A stretch of DNA of 64,000 bases, from contig CM018697.1 of assembly GCA_009363875.1 (NCBI GenBank), forward strand, positions 50,733,484-50,797,483, given 5' to 3'. How positions within the stretch are numbered: the first letter of the stretch is position 1; the number at the start of each line of letters is the position of its first letter. Under the pieces are notes generated by a model. It was not told the origin of the DNA and ran no database searches. It was given only the letters and a program-made list of their open reading frames with translations. Shown one piece after another: positions 35,067-45,534 of this stretch. The position numbers and the translations under genes are program-made. The stretch comes from Mikania micrantha. Taxonomy: Eukaryota > Streptophyta > Magnoliopsida > Asterales > Asteraceae.

Positions 35067-36461
35067 CTATGACTCTGGAACATACTCTTTCACAAGATTA
35101 AATGCAGATGTAAATCTATCAAGATCAAATAGCCAATCAGGACAAGTTCCAGACTTATTGATAGTATGTTCATTGAACTGAACATTTGCAGACTCTTCAG
35201 TAGCTCTGGAAGCTTTGATGTATACTCTATATGCTTTTGCATGTGAAGAGTACCCAACAAAGTAGCCCACTGCTGATTTCTCAGCAAACTTGGCTAAGTG
35301 ATCTTTGGTATTCAAGATGGTGCACTGACATCCAAATGGTTTGAGAAATCCATTAAATGGTTTTCTCTTATGCCAAATTTCATAAGGAGTCATACCATGT
35401 GTCTTAACTACCAATATTCTATTTTGGACATAACAGGCAGTGTTGACTGCTTCTGCCCAAAAAGTTATTGGAAGTTTGGCATCAGACAACATGGTTTTTG
35501 CAGCCTCAATTAGTGTCGTATTCCTTCTCTCAGCAACACCATTTTCTTGTGGAGTCCTAGGAGCACTAAATTGTCTTGTGATACCTTTAGATTCACAAAA
35601 AGAATTTAAAACATGATTCTCGAATTCTGTTCCTTGACCTGATCTGATTATTTTTACATGGTGATCACTTTCATTCTCCACCCTAAGTATGAATGACTTT
35701 AGGGTCTCAGCAGTTTCATCCTTGGTACTTAAGAAAAATACCCAGGTATACCGAGAGAAATCATCAGTGACTACCAGGCAATATGATTTTCTACCAAGAC
35801 TTTTAACACTTGTGGGGCCAAACAAGCCCATGTGGAGTAAATATAGGACAGTTGTGATTGAGTTTATTTCTTTGGCATGGTGTGTTGATTTGTGTTGCTT
35901 ACCTTTTAAGTATGCAACATATTTATCTACACAGATAAATTCTTTTGTTGGTAAACCAGTTACTAAGTTATTTTTGACATGTTTATTCATACTTTTAAGG
36001 TTTACATGACAAAGTCTCCTATGCCAAAGAGATGACTCATCAAGTGAAGCTTTTGAGACAAAGCAACTTATATTACTGAGAGGTGCAGTTGTGCTCACGT
36101 CTAGCATATACATGTTGTTCTTTCTAGGAGCTCTGAGCAGGATCTGATCATTTGGGACTACAAATCCTTGCTTTAGAACAATGCATTCATGCTCAGTAAA
36201 CAACATGTTGTGCTTTTGATCACACACCTGTAACACACTCAGTAAATTGTAATTTAGTTCCTTTACAAAATGCACATTCTCAAAGCTTACCTTGCCATTT
36301 GTAATTGTGCCCCTACCTGTGATGTATCCTCCCACTGGATCACTTCCAAATGCAACAGACCCACCAAAGAATGGTTCATATTTGTGCAGGTGAGTCTTAT
36401 TGCCTGTCATGTGCCTAGAGCAGCCACTGTCAACAATCCCCAAGTTGCTCTTTGATTCCTA
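35067..36461 (-). pseudogene. copia-2 protease-integrase, long open frame with catalytic losses
   Basis: One frame of about 458 codons begins at the protease-proximal IVDSGCSRHMTGNKTHLHKY. It includes the integrase zinc region (LWHRRLCHVNLKSMNKHV and the KGKQHKS block), core motifs VTDDFSRYTWVFFLSTKDET and SAPRTPQENGVAERRNTTLI, and the C-terminal WLFDLDRF. Although open, two catalytic residues are substituted. The first Asp of D,D-35-E is Gly (LLHMGLFGP, about 35830) and the second is Gly (IRSGQGTEFENHV, about 35645); the Glu in VAERR remains. Both look like A-to-G changes in the sense strand. The retrotransposon cannot integrate with this enzyme. Confidence 0.92.
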
Positions 36462-36488
36462 CTGCCCCTGCACATGACCAGAAGTTAA

Positions 36489-39296
36489 TTAGTTCCTGAT
36501 GGGAATCCCAGCCCATGTGGTATTGGGTTTTCCATTAGCATCGTTGTAAGTAAATTTCTTTAACATCATCTTAGGTGGGACAGATGATGAGTTTGTTAAT
36601 GGTAGAACTGGTGGTTGAACAAATGGTTCAGCTATTTCCTTTTTCTTCCATATCTGTTTGATTTTTGAGGTTGTAGGAAGAGTTTGCTTCTTGTGACAGT
36701 CATCGGAAGCACTTTTTCTCTTCCCTTCCAATGACTTGGTTTTCGCTGACAAGTTGGGCTTTCCTTCCGAAGTTCGTCTTCTTTCGAAGGGAAAAGATTT
36801 CTTTGGTTTGTAGGAAGCCTTCTTTGCATGTGCTTCCGATGTTCTTTTTCCTTCGGAAGCCTTTCTTTCTTGGTATTCCGAAAGATTCTTTTCGAAAGTC
36901 TTCCTATTCTGGTTATCAGAAGTGCTTGCTTCCGGTAGTTTCTTTCCGAAACCCTTCTTGTCTTGTTTCTTCCGACTATAATAAGTACTTGCTTCCGATA
37001 CTTTCTTTCTTGAGTTTCTTCCTGATTCTTCCGAAGAAACAGATGACTTGCTCAAACTCTCCTGTCTTCCTTTTCCTTGTTTCTCAGAAAACATTCTGCT
37101 TCTTAGATTGTAGAAGCAATCAGCAGCAAAGTGATTTTTATCACCACACATCGAACATACAGTTTGATTGTTTGGGAATTGTTGATGCTGATGGTTGTTG
37201 ATGGAAGTTGAGCTTTTATTCACAGAAGATGATGGTTTGGATGTTCCAACAGACTTGTTGGCTGGAAGATTTACATGTTTCCCTAAAAAACTGACCTTTC
37301 TTTCCTTTCACCTACCCCTTTTAGAGTTGTCAGATGGACAAGTAACATAGTCATATGAGGAGGTACTCCCATTTTGTATGTTCTTAGCTTTGACAAAAAC
37401 TGATGACTGTTTCTTGGTTTTTTTATTTATTTTCTTTATTTTCAAAGCTAATTTTTCAGTTTCTAAAGTACTGGGATAAACATCCTCATCTGAGCATGAT
37501 GAGTTACTTGGGTTTAGATCAGAGAGATTATCAGTTTGAGCCACCTTGTGTATGTCCAATTCATCATCATACACAAGGTCAACTACTGGTTTACACCTAA
37601 TCTCCACTATGGGAGTATAGGCAGATGGAGGCTCCACTTTGTTATAACCCAAACCAACCCCCTTCTTATTTACCAGTTCAGTTGTGCTGCTCATTCTAAA
37701 AAGCTTTTCATACTTTTCACCTTGGCATAAAAATTAGTCTCTATAAGACTCATCCAATACAAGTTCAGTCTTGACAGTGGTTAGTCTTTCTAAAAGATTG
37801 TTAATTTGACATTGTTTGTTAATGTCTTCATGTTTTAAGCTAGAAATGGTCTTTTCCATTTCTTCAATCTTTTCTTTGTAATTACTTTCACATTCAAAAA
37901 ATTTTGCCTTGACTACTTGTAATGACTCAAGTTCATTACAGAGTTGAGAATTTATTCTTTTAAAAACATTTAACTTCTCTAAACATTCAGGTGTGCACAT
38001 ATCCTCAGTTACCTTGAATGAAGAAGTTGAATCATTTGCCATCAAAGCACTGTTGGAGATAGAAGGATCTTCAGCTTGGAATCTCCAATCTGCAAAGTCT
38101 TGCTCTGCAATGTTTGCATTGTTTGAGCTTGATGGTCTTTGAGGTGGATGCCCAGAAGTTGATGGTTAAGTGCCTGTGGACTTACATTCCAGAGCAAAGT
38201 GCCCTAACTATTGGCAGTTGAAGCATTTGAGCTTGGACTTGTCAAGACCAAACCCAGTCTTCATATTCTGCTTTTTGAACTGCCTGCCAGTTCTATGGTA
38301 GAAATTCTTTGCTCAATAGGAGATCATGGCCATCTGGTAGTTGATGTCCATCTCCTGAAGATCATCTGCAGGAATGTCATCTAAGTATTCCTGGCACAAG
38401 TGAAAGTAATTGGTTTCCTCAGCCTTGAACGCTCCTTGCCCAGATGTTAAAAGTGGAGTTGGTTTGGAAAAAAGGTTTGTGTGAGTGGTTGTAGGAGTTG
38501 GTGTTTCAGGAAAACTGACAATGGGTGTGGAGGTAGGGTGGTAAATGGGTTGATAACTCTGGTAAGAAGGGTTGTTGATGGGTGCATAGAGTGCTACTGA
38601 ACCAGAAGTTAGATGAGAGGACTTAGGTTCCTGGGCATCTATTTCCATCTGGTAAGCACTGAGTATACCAAACAGTTCACTTAGCTTTAGAGTCCTTAGA
38701 TTTTCTGTCCTTCGGATGGCCACAGATTATATGTTCCAATCATGATGAAGTGATCTAAGAAACTTTCTGATCACATCCTGGTTCTCCATTTTGACACCTG
38801 CAGCTACTAACTCATCAACCAGTTGAACATACCTGAGATATTGAGAAGTCATCTTCTCATTGTTCTGTTGACAGAAGTTCTCAAACTTCTGTTTCAGCAT
38901 ATCTTTCTTGTTCTCTTTGACATCTTCAGAAACTTCATACATCTACTGTAGAGAATTCCACAGCTCTTGAGTAGATTTGCGTTTCTTGAATGCGTGTATG
39001 ATTGAGTTAGGGATGGCCATCTGGATGAGCCACAAAGCCTTCGAGTCCACTTCAATTCTCTTGTAGTCTTCATCAGAATAGAGAGCTGGATACTTTGGGA
39101 CATGAGCTCTACCAGCACCAGGACCAGGAATAGTAGGGATGAAAGGCCCTTCAAGAACTGACTTCCAGAGTTTGAAGTCTTGGTTCCTGATGAATCACTC
39201 CATCCTAACTTTCCAAGTGTCATAGTCTTCTAGAGTGAACATTGGTAGCTTGTTGAGAGTACCATTTTCTGTATCATGTTTGTTAAGTACATCCAT
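36489..39296 (-). pseudogene. copia-2 gag (capsid, two zinc knuckles, coiled coil)
   Basis: The ATG at 39296 gives MDVLNKHDTENGTLNKLPMF, followed by WKSVLEGPFIPTIPGPGAGR, the capsid motif KFENFCQQNNEKMTSQYLRY and KFLRSLHHDWNI. A first CCHC lies at about 38170-38225 (KCFNCQ-LGHFALEC, with a TAG after CFNCQ). A coiled-coil block (37734-38045, SNYKEKIEEMEKTISSLKHE) and a Lys/Ser-rich linker follow. The second CCHC is intact at about 37130 (CSMCGDKNHFAADC), and the end is TTWAGIPIRN with TAA at 36486-36488. The 36.7-37.1 kb part has TTCCGAAG repeats that encode Ser-Glu-Ala runs. Several stops are present (about 39194, 38943, 38726, 37734, 37308). Confidence 0.88.
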
Positions 39297-39397
39297 TTTA
39301 AAAAACAAACAAAATATGAGTTTTGAAGTGGTGAGATTTTAGAAGAAATAGAACTGGTAACTTAAGGATGGTTAATCACTTAAGTTCAAGAGCCAAA

Positions 39398-39409
39398 GCT
39401 CTGATACCA
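39398..39409 (-). other. copia-2 primer-binding site (initiator Met tRNA)
   Basis: The sense strand reads TGGTATCAGAGC two bases inside the LTR end. It fixes orientation and the 5' LTR inner edge (39412). Confidence 0.93.
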
Positions 39410-39411
39410 CT

Positions 39412-40049
39412 TGTTGGATCGGGTTATTTAATGTAAAAAACACTTCACAAGTATTTCTCTTTTACAATCTAACAGATATGGAATGTCTGTTAGAAGGTTA
39501 TCTCACACACTCAATGGTAAGTTAATAATCTTTGAATAATAGTAAGAACACCAGAACAAATTAAAGCTCAAAGATATATTTCTCTCAACGTATTACAAGT
39601 GTTGTAAGCTGACAAGCACAAACACATACAAGCACACCTAAACAGGTTTACAATGAGAGGTTATATAGCTAAGGCTACAACCGTATAAACGTAGGAATAC
39701 GAGTTGGGTAGACTAGACAATACATAAAGTAAAGCTTATTCTAGTATATGGAGTGTCTTAAAAGGCTAAAACACTTACTTACAATCATTACAAATATAGA
39801 CATTGACTTTACAAAGACTAGCTAAATACAAAAGGAATTTAATGTTGTTGATCTTCAAGGCTTCAGATAATCTTTTGCATTTAATGCAGCTGCGGAGAAG
39901 TAAGGTGTTGTATCTGACTTTAGGTATGTTTATCCTTGTTCTCAGACCAGCACGTCTGTTGTCAGTACCTTTTGTACTATGAAAGTAATCAGCTACAGTC
40001 TTTGTCAGAGGATTATCCTCGGAAGTCTTTGTCTTTGTCTTCGGGTACA
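39412..40049 (-). repeat. copia-2 5' LTR, truncated (638 of about 877 bp)
   Basis: It matches 27937-28577 of the 3' LTR with few differences, then stops at 40049. The 3' LTR goes on for about 236 bp of U3, including its motif swarm and the LTR start. The truncation explains why no target duplication is found. Confidence 0.85.
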
Positions 40050-40419
40050 TTTAATTTAATTAAGTTTAATTAGATGAATTAAAGACAAGCAGCTGCGAAA
40101 TGATAGTTCGAGGAATTATTGAATAGTACATTGCACATTGGTTTTAGAAAGCAAGTGTGGCAAACACAAATACAAACACAAAACAATAATTCGAGGAATT
40201 ATTGAATTTTACATTACATGTTGATTATGTCTAATCAAACATGCAATCATTTCGGAAAACACAAACACAAAGTATCGAAACACACACGAGTCTCACGAAC
40301 GTTGGTGAACAAACAATTGAATGATAATTAAAGTTCAAACGATGATGAACGATGAGTTATAAACGTAAAATAATCGAAGAACGAGTCGAAAGGATCAAGA
40401 TCCACGGCTTGGGACTTGG

Positions 40420-40575
40420 CGGTACGCGAGGCTTGGCCGGAAACAATTTGAATTTTACAAATCACCAGGCGGTACGCCCGAGACGATGCAGCCACTTTGG
40501 GCGGTACGTGCAAGGTTTGAAGGAGCCGTCTGATTATAATATTCGAGGCGGTATGCCTAGCCCCGAGGGAGCCCA
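40420..40575. repeat. GGCGGTACG motif cluster (element X)
   Basis: GGCGGTACGC at about 40418, GGCGGTACGC at 40468, GGCGGTACGT at 40500, GGCGGTATGC at 40547 and GCGTTACGCG at 40580 lie in otherwise unrelated, GC-rich sequence. Confidence 0.75.
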
Positions 40576-41279
40576 CTTTGCGTTACGCGAAGGATCCCAG
40601 TAAACAAAATCTTATTATAAACAACCCCAACTCATTTCTGTCAGTTTTTCTCTGATTTCCACCAAATTTCTTCACTCAATCCTGACCAAAACTCACTGAA
40701 ACCAGCTTCCAAATCCTCTGGAAACGTTCTTGAAGCCTTTCTACTTGCATTAATGGTTATTGAAGCGAAAGGAGCATCGAGGGGTTCTTGGAAGCCATCA
40801 ACAAGCAAGGAAACTCTCATCAGCCACTTGTAGCTCTTGTTCAGCCTTAATCTCACCATATAAGAGCTTCTAAAGTAGTTCTTATGACTCATCTATAGTT
40901 AGATCCTACATACAAGGGCTAAAAACCCACATGCAAGTGTGTTTGATCACATGCAACTCCGATCCACTCACGTGCACGAATTTTAAGTTGGTCTTGAGTG
41001 TTTATAGATGTATTTTGACTAAGATTTATGATAGAAATCATTTAAGCTTGGGTCTTGTTGATTAGATGATGATTTTATGGAGCTTATTATATTAGGAAAC
41101 TTTTTAGTTGTATGTTGGTGATTCGCGATGAACACATTTGGACAGTTGCTTTTGTGAAAGATATGATTTTATAACAAACTTACCATTTAAGGAAACTTTT
41201 GTAAATCAAACGAGGAATTTTAGTGTTTTAACACTTTTTGATGAATTTGAACTATTGAAATATGTTTAATAATACTTTT

Positions 41280-41381
41280 GATTTGTGAAGGCAGACCTTT
41301 AAACTAATACTTGTTATTTAAGGAAACTTTGATTTGTGAAGACGAACCTTTAAACAAATACTTGTTATTTAAGGAAACTTT
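41280..41381. repeat. 51-bp tandem duplication (element X)
   Basis: GATTTGTGAAG starts at 41280 and 41330. Each copy ends with TTGTTATTTAAGGAAACTTT. Two further TAAGGAAACTTT-like phrases precede it (about 41090 and 41188). Confidence 0.85.
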
Positions 41382-42754
41382 ATTTGGGCAAAACGGGCAT
41401 AAATGGTAATTGATAGGCAAAATATATATTTTAAGTGTTAAAAGTGTTTTATAAACATACTAGAAGTATTGTTTTTAGAAATGGGATTTCATAACTACAC
41501 TTCCCAAAAATAGAAACTTTCTAAATAAAATTGAAACTTTTCAAACAGTGGTAACTTTCGGAAAATGGAGACGTATACGATTTCATACGTGACTTAAGTG
41601 AACATCATTATGACTAGAGTCGTAGAATGCTGGATGACGTCCTACTAGCGTTCAAGTTTTATTGTGACACATAAAACTATCCAAACACAATAATCATGTC
41701 ATCAACGATTCGTGGAGTCAACACAAGTCAACACACAAACACTCGGTTGAGCACACCGACACTTGGAGTTGTAAGGGATACAACACACCATAGAACACAT
41801 ACTCATGACCAATATGATTATAGGTGCTTACTAGCAGGTGCTAGCACTCGCAATCGCGAACACACTTAAGCCGGAACTGCTTTACCAAGTGAGTTCACGG
41901 CCCCTTTTTACCTTTTCTACAGTTGAGGGAGAAAACATTGCATGATAAATTGTTTTGTAACAAACAAACTTATTTCTACTACATATGGACTTGCTTTATC
42001 ACCATATGTATATGGGTGGCACTCATCAAAAATCAAAGCCCTCAAAAACACACCACGGACCGTTAGTAGCACGGAGCGCCTAGCGTGGCTATCCTGAATA
42101 GTACTATTTGGGCTAGACATGCCGCACCCACCGCGCCTGGGAGGTCAACCGGAATGGAGGTCGGAATGGATGTAAGATTGACCAAAATAATTTGCCATTG
42201 TCTCGTGATGGACATGGTGGGAGGCATGCAGTAAGCTTCAGTTTCGAACCCACATATAATATAACAATATTGATTAGCTATCAATCAGTATTGCATTGTA
42301 ATGAAAAACATGTGCTCTCACCAAACATTGTGTTGACCTTTCTACTCGCTTGTTTTCTCATGTAGCTAAGGTACGCACCCAAGGACTAGGATGCTAGGAT
42401 GGAGTCCATGCATCTACTTTAGTGTCTTAGGCTAATGAACATTTAATATTTTTCTGTTACGTATCGTTAAACAACTTAAATCCCTTTCGCAACTATTACA
42501 CAGTATTGTTTCAAAAACTGTTTTAACAATGCTTCCGTAACCCATGAATTCAAAACTATTTTGATATATCATACATTAACTTCCGCAACTCTGATTTTAC
42601 AAAACTACTTTATCCAAGTTATTGGATGTACGTATGCAACCAGACACGTAGGTCTCGCAACTGTGTCCGGAGACTGCGATCCTGCCGAGTACCGATGAAC
42701 GGTGCTCGCATCGTGCCCTTGGGAAGGCCGGGAAGGCTGTTGCACGACAGTTAC

Positions 42755-44200
42755 TGTTGAAGATCTGACCAAGAAGACATAATTGATCATTCCACTTCAA
42801 GATAAAGTGAGTTTACTTCAAGCTCAGGTTGAGGCACAACACAAGACTCACCTTGAATTAAATCAAACTGAGTTAGTTTCGTTCAGGATTTTATATAAGA
42901 AGATTACAAATTTCATCACCGGTTCTGTCAAGGTGTTCAAAGGTCATGAAGCTCAATTGAAAGACACCAATGCAAGATTGGATAGTTCTTCAACTCTCGG
43001 GTAGTATAAATGTAGAGTTGAAGCAACGATGCCATTACAAGGAAATCAAGATGATGATCAAGATGATCTAGCTGGTGGTTCTTCTTGCAATGATCCTGTT
43101 ACTCGAAACAAAGAAGGGCCAAGTACAGTTCATTCTGTATCTCGGGGGGGCCAGTAGGAAAAACATCTACAATAGCTGATAAGGGTAAAGAAAAGCTTCA
43201 GGAAGAAAAATTTCTTGCAAAAATGATTGTTGATCAAGAACAAATTCAAGATGACTTAATGACAGGTGCTCTTGTGGATATAGATGATGATGATCTTGGT
43301 TATGATGATCAAGATGATGGAGATTATGTGTTGGATATTGATCTAAGATTAAATGACAAAGAGTATTAAATTGCACCATTATTTGGTGATATTAATGAAG
43401 TGCATGATGATGAATTGGAGGAAGGAGAATGGTTTGCTGTAAAGGAAGTTAGAGATTTATTCATGGATCTTGATAGTGAAGAGATGATGATAAAGGAAAA
43501 GATTGAAGTGAATATTGTTGATTGTATTACAAGTTGTTTTGAATTTGAGTTAAAAGAAAAGAATGTTGCAGAACCCAGTATTAAAGAAGAATCTAAAGCT
43601 TTGACAAAAGTTGAAGTAATTCAATTGGATAAAGATGCTCTTGCTTCTGCTCCTAAAAGTCCAACTTAGAAGAAACAATATAGGAATAAAGCTGAATATG
43701 TTGGATTGTCAATAAAGAGTTTTCACCAATTTCCATTGTGTGAGCTCAGAGTTTAAGTAAAGATTCGATTAATAAACCCAGCCAATGATTATATGGCTTG
43801 CTTGATTGAAGGAATAATAAGGAAAATGGTTTGGAATATGAAGTTTGAGTTATAAAAACTTCAAAAGCTGGAGAAATTCCTATCATTGGGAATTTGGATT
43901 GGATTACCAGGAAGTGGTACTTAGGTATTATGAATAATCTTCACTTATGGTACTTAGACAGTTATACTTCTGAAGATGTATTTCAATATGCAAAAAAAAT
44001 GGAGTTGTTCAGAGTTTTTGATCCTATCCATTTTAAAAATCTTTCAGAAGATGATTAGAGGAAATTACAAATAAAACAAATACAATATCATAAGGATCAC
44101 AGAGATGATGATATGCAGTTCGAGAATGTGATAGATGTATGTATTAATCACATAATTTGTGTTGGTAGTCATATACCTTCTTAGTGGAAAGAATGAAGAC
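42755..44200 (+). pseudogene. copia-1 3' ORF, type I, part 2 (C-terminal)
   Basis: The frame VEDLTKKT-LIIPLQDKVSLL continues the heptad-like region that stops at 27936. It goes on to QAQVEAQHKTHLELNQTELV and VKVFKGHEAQLKDTNARLDS. Very acidic blocks follow (DELEEGEWFAVKEVRDLFMD, at about 43403) and then LDWITRKWYLGIMNNLHLWY near 43900. It ends just before the polypurine tract. Stops and frameshifts are frequent, consistent with an old pseudogene. The strong Asp/Glu bias is a feature of the C-terminal half; the function is unknown. Confidence 0.65.
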
Positions 44201-44216
44201 CAATACTAAGATGTTG

Positions 44217-44229
44217 CTAAAGGGGAGTC
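44217..44229 (+). other. copia-1 polypurine tract
   Basis: TAAAGGGGAGTC directly precedes TGTTAGTACTC, the start of the 3' LTR. Confidence 0.88.
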
Positions 44230-44672
44230 TGTTAGTACTCTGATAGCATCAGCCTCATATGTTGAACTGAAAACTAAAGCTATAGCAGAGTTGAAGTGAA
44301 GACCTTTATGATTTTTTTGTAATAGTCTTGGTTTAGTTTGTTTAGTTTTGATTTATATTGTGTTTACATTTGTAAGTTGTAAAATGGCTAAGTGTAATAC
44401 CATCGATACTAATAGTATCGATGGAAATGTCTATAAATAGGTTAGTGTCGATGTTATTTCTATCGATTCTGTTCGTAATTCCAATTATTCAATTTGGGAA
44501 TTCCCTCTAGTTGTACAAACTACATTCCAAGAATTAATTCAACAGATTGACTTTCTATATTTGATTTGTTCATTTTCTACTTATCTCTATTTTCACTCAA
44601 ACATATTTGAATGGATTTTGCACATACATATGTGTGATATCAAATCATCTTGATCCTTGACTTGGACCTACA
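44230..44672 (+). repeat. copia-1 3' LTR (443 bp)
   Basis: It starts TGTTAGTACTCTGATAGC after the PPT and ends GGACCTACA. No second copy is in the window, so the right boundary rests on the CA end and on the shared GGACCTACA end of the element A LTR. It contains the palindrome at 44401-44423 and a TATA box. Confidence 0.7.
44401..44439 (+). promoter_or_regulatory. copia-1 LTR core promoter: palindrome 8 bp upstream of a TATA box
   Basis: A perfect 23-bp palindrome (44401-44423; arm CATCGATACTA, central A) is followed by GAAATGTC-like spacing and then TATAAATA (44432-44439). The TATA box is a good plant match. The palindrome is the same as the clustered motif at 25730-26411. A role as a transcription-factor site is an inference from position. 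Confidence 0.7.
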
Positions 44673-45038
44673 GAAGTTGGAGCCTTGTGCCTGCATTAGC
44701 ACACTGTTTACGCTAGTGACAGTGGTTGTATGATGATTATGTGATTTATGCACGCATGATGTGATATTGACATTTAATAAAGTTTAGAAAGACTTATGAT
44801 GATTTAATTGGTTTATGATGTTTAAATTAAAACTAAACTCACCAGCGTAAGCTGACTTTTTAGTATGGCACTTACTTAGACGACCGAGTGGTTTTGGCAT
44901 TCCCGAACGATTTTGATATAGACAGTTAAATGTATTTTTGTTTTGTCAAACTATGTTTGATTTCCGCTGCGTTTTGTAAAAGTATTTGGTTTAAGAACTC
45001 TGAGACGATGATATTGACCAACTCTAAAGGGTAAATGG
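44673..45038. other. Unassigned sequence between copia-1 and element A
   Basis: About 366 bp with no coding frame. The phrase AAACTCACCAGCGTAAGCTG and the inverted TTTACGCTAGTGACAGT resemble ends of older LTR sequence, but I cannot assign a family. Confidence 0.4.
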
Positions 45039-45411
45039 TGTAGGTCCAAACTTGATCAAGATCCAAGCTTTATCCTTGAAATCAGCATGTAATCCCTTCT
45101 ATGAAGTGCGGAATCCAAAATAGAAGATAGAAATAAGATACAAAAGTTAATTTTTATTCAAAACGCATGTACTTTACAGATACAGTTTGAATGCGTCTAG
45201 AAGTGCTCTGCCTCAGGATTCCAACCATATACAAGTATACTGTACGTCTATTTATACTGGTCTGGGAGTACACGTTTTCCTATGTACATGAAATCTAAGC
45301 TACACGAAAATTAAAGTACATGAATAGTAAAGTACACGAAAATACAAAACTTGGTCTTCATCTTGTCTGGAGTTAATTTTGTCAGTCTTTGTCTTCTCGT
45401 TGGGCTCTACA
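45039..45411 (-). repeat. Element A 3' LTR (373 bp) and polypurine tract
   Basis: The sense strand has the purine tract GTCTAGGGGACTT (45412-45424), then TGTAGAGCCCAACGAG, and ends GGACCTACA at 45039. GTACACGAAAAT-like phrases (GTACACG, CTACACGAAAAT, GTACATGAA, GTACACGAAAAT) recur at about 45269-45346, another short-motif cluster. Confidence 0.78.
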
Positions 45412-45534
45412 AAGTCCCCTAGACTGACGGAATCAATCGATAGCAAGTGTTGCAAGAGGAGGACCGTCTCCAGCGTATAACTTGTGAGTTATAGCAAATG
45501 CAACTACCTTTGTAAAAGGCTTGGCTTCCTGGTC

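Larger units (their letters stand above)
27937..40049 (-). mobile_element. copia-2: Ty1/copia (SIRE-like) element with truncated 5' LTR
   Basis: A minus-strand element with 5' LTR (39412-40049, incomplete), PBS, gag with two zinc knuckles, protease, integrase, RT, RNase H, a spacer, type I 3' ORF, PPT and 3' LTR (27937-28813). The left flank is copia-1 3' ORF and the right flank is an unrelated sequence (40050 on). There is no target duplication, because the first ~240 bp of the 5' LTR are gone. Nearly every domain has a stop or frameshift. Confidence 0.9.
40050..42749. mobile_element. Unidentified LTR-like fragment (element X) fused to copia-2
   Basis: No coding frame is convincing. The right end GCACGACA followed by GTTAC, with copia-1 coding sequence directly after, looks like an LTR edge (TGTCGTGC on the minus strand) plus a 5-bp target site. 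The left end is an abrupt junction with copia-2. It holds a GGCGGTACG cluster, a 51-bp tandem repeat and GC-rich phrases typical of gypsy LTRs (for example TCGTAGAATGCTGGATGACG at about 41622). The family is not determined. Confidence 0.5.
3349..44672 (+). mobile_element. copia-1: Ty1/copia (SIRE/Maximus-like) host element, interrupted three times
   Basis: Copia pieces in consistent order and orientation define one old element. They are gag tail (3354-4068), protease-integrase-RT (4087-6344), RT-RNase H (23507-24571), spacer (24572-26520), 3' ORF part 1 (26521-27936), 3' ORF part 2 (42755-44200), polypurine tract and 3' LTR (44217-44672). The 5' LTR and gag start lie left of the window, beyond gypsy-1. 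Joining 6344 to 23507 restores the RT reading KALYGL across one copy of TAAAG, which proves the gypsy-2 insertion. Many stops and frameshifts show it is the oldest layer. Confidence 0.85.

Noticed and set aside
27931..40054. Target-site duplication for copia-2
   Set aside because: AATGC on the left and TTTAA on the right do not match. The 5' LTR is truncated, so none is expected.
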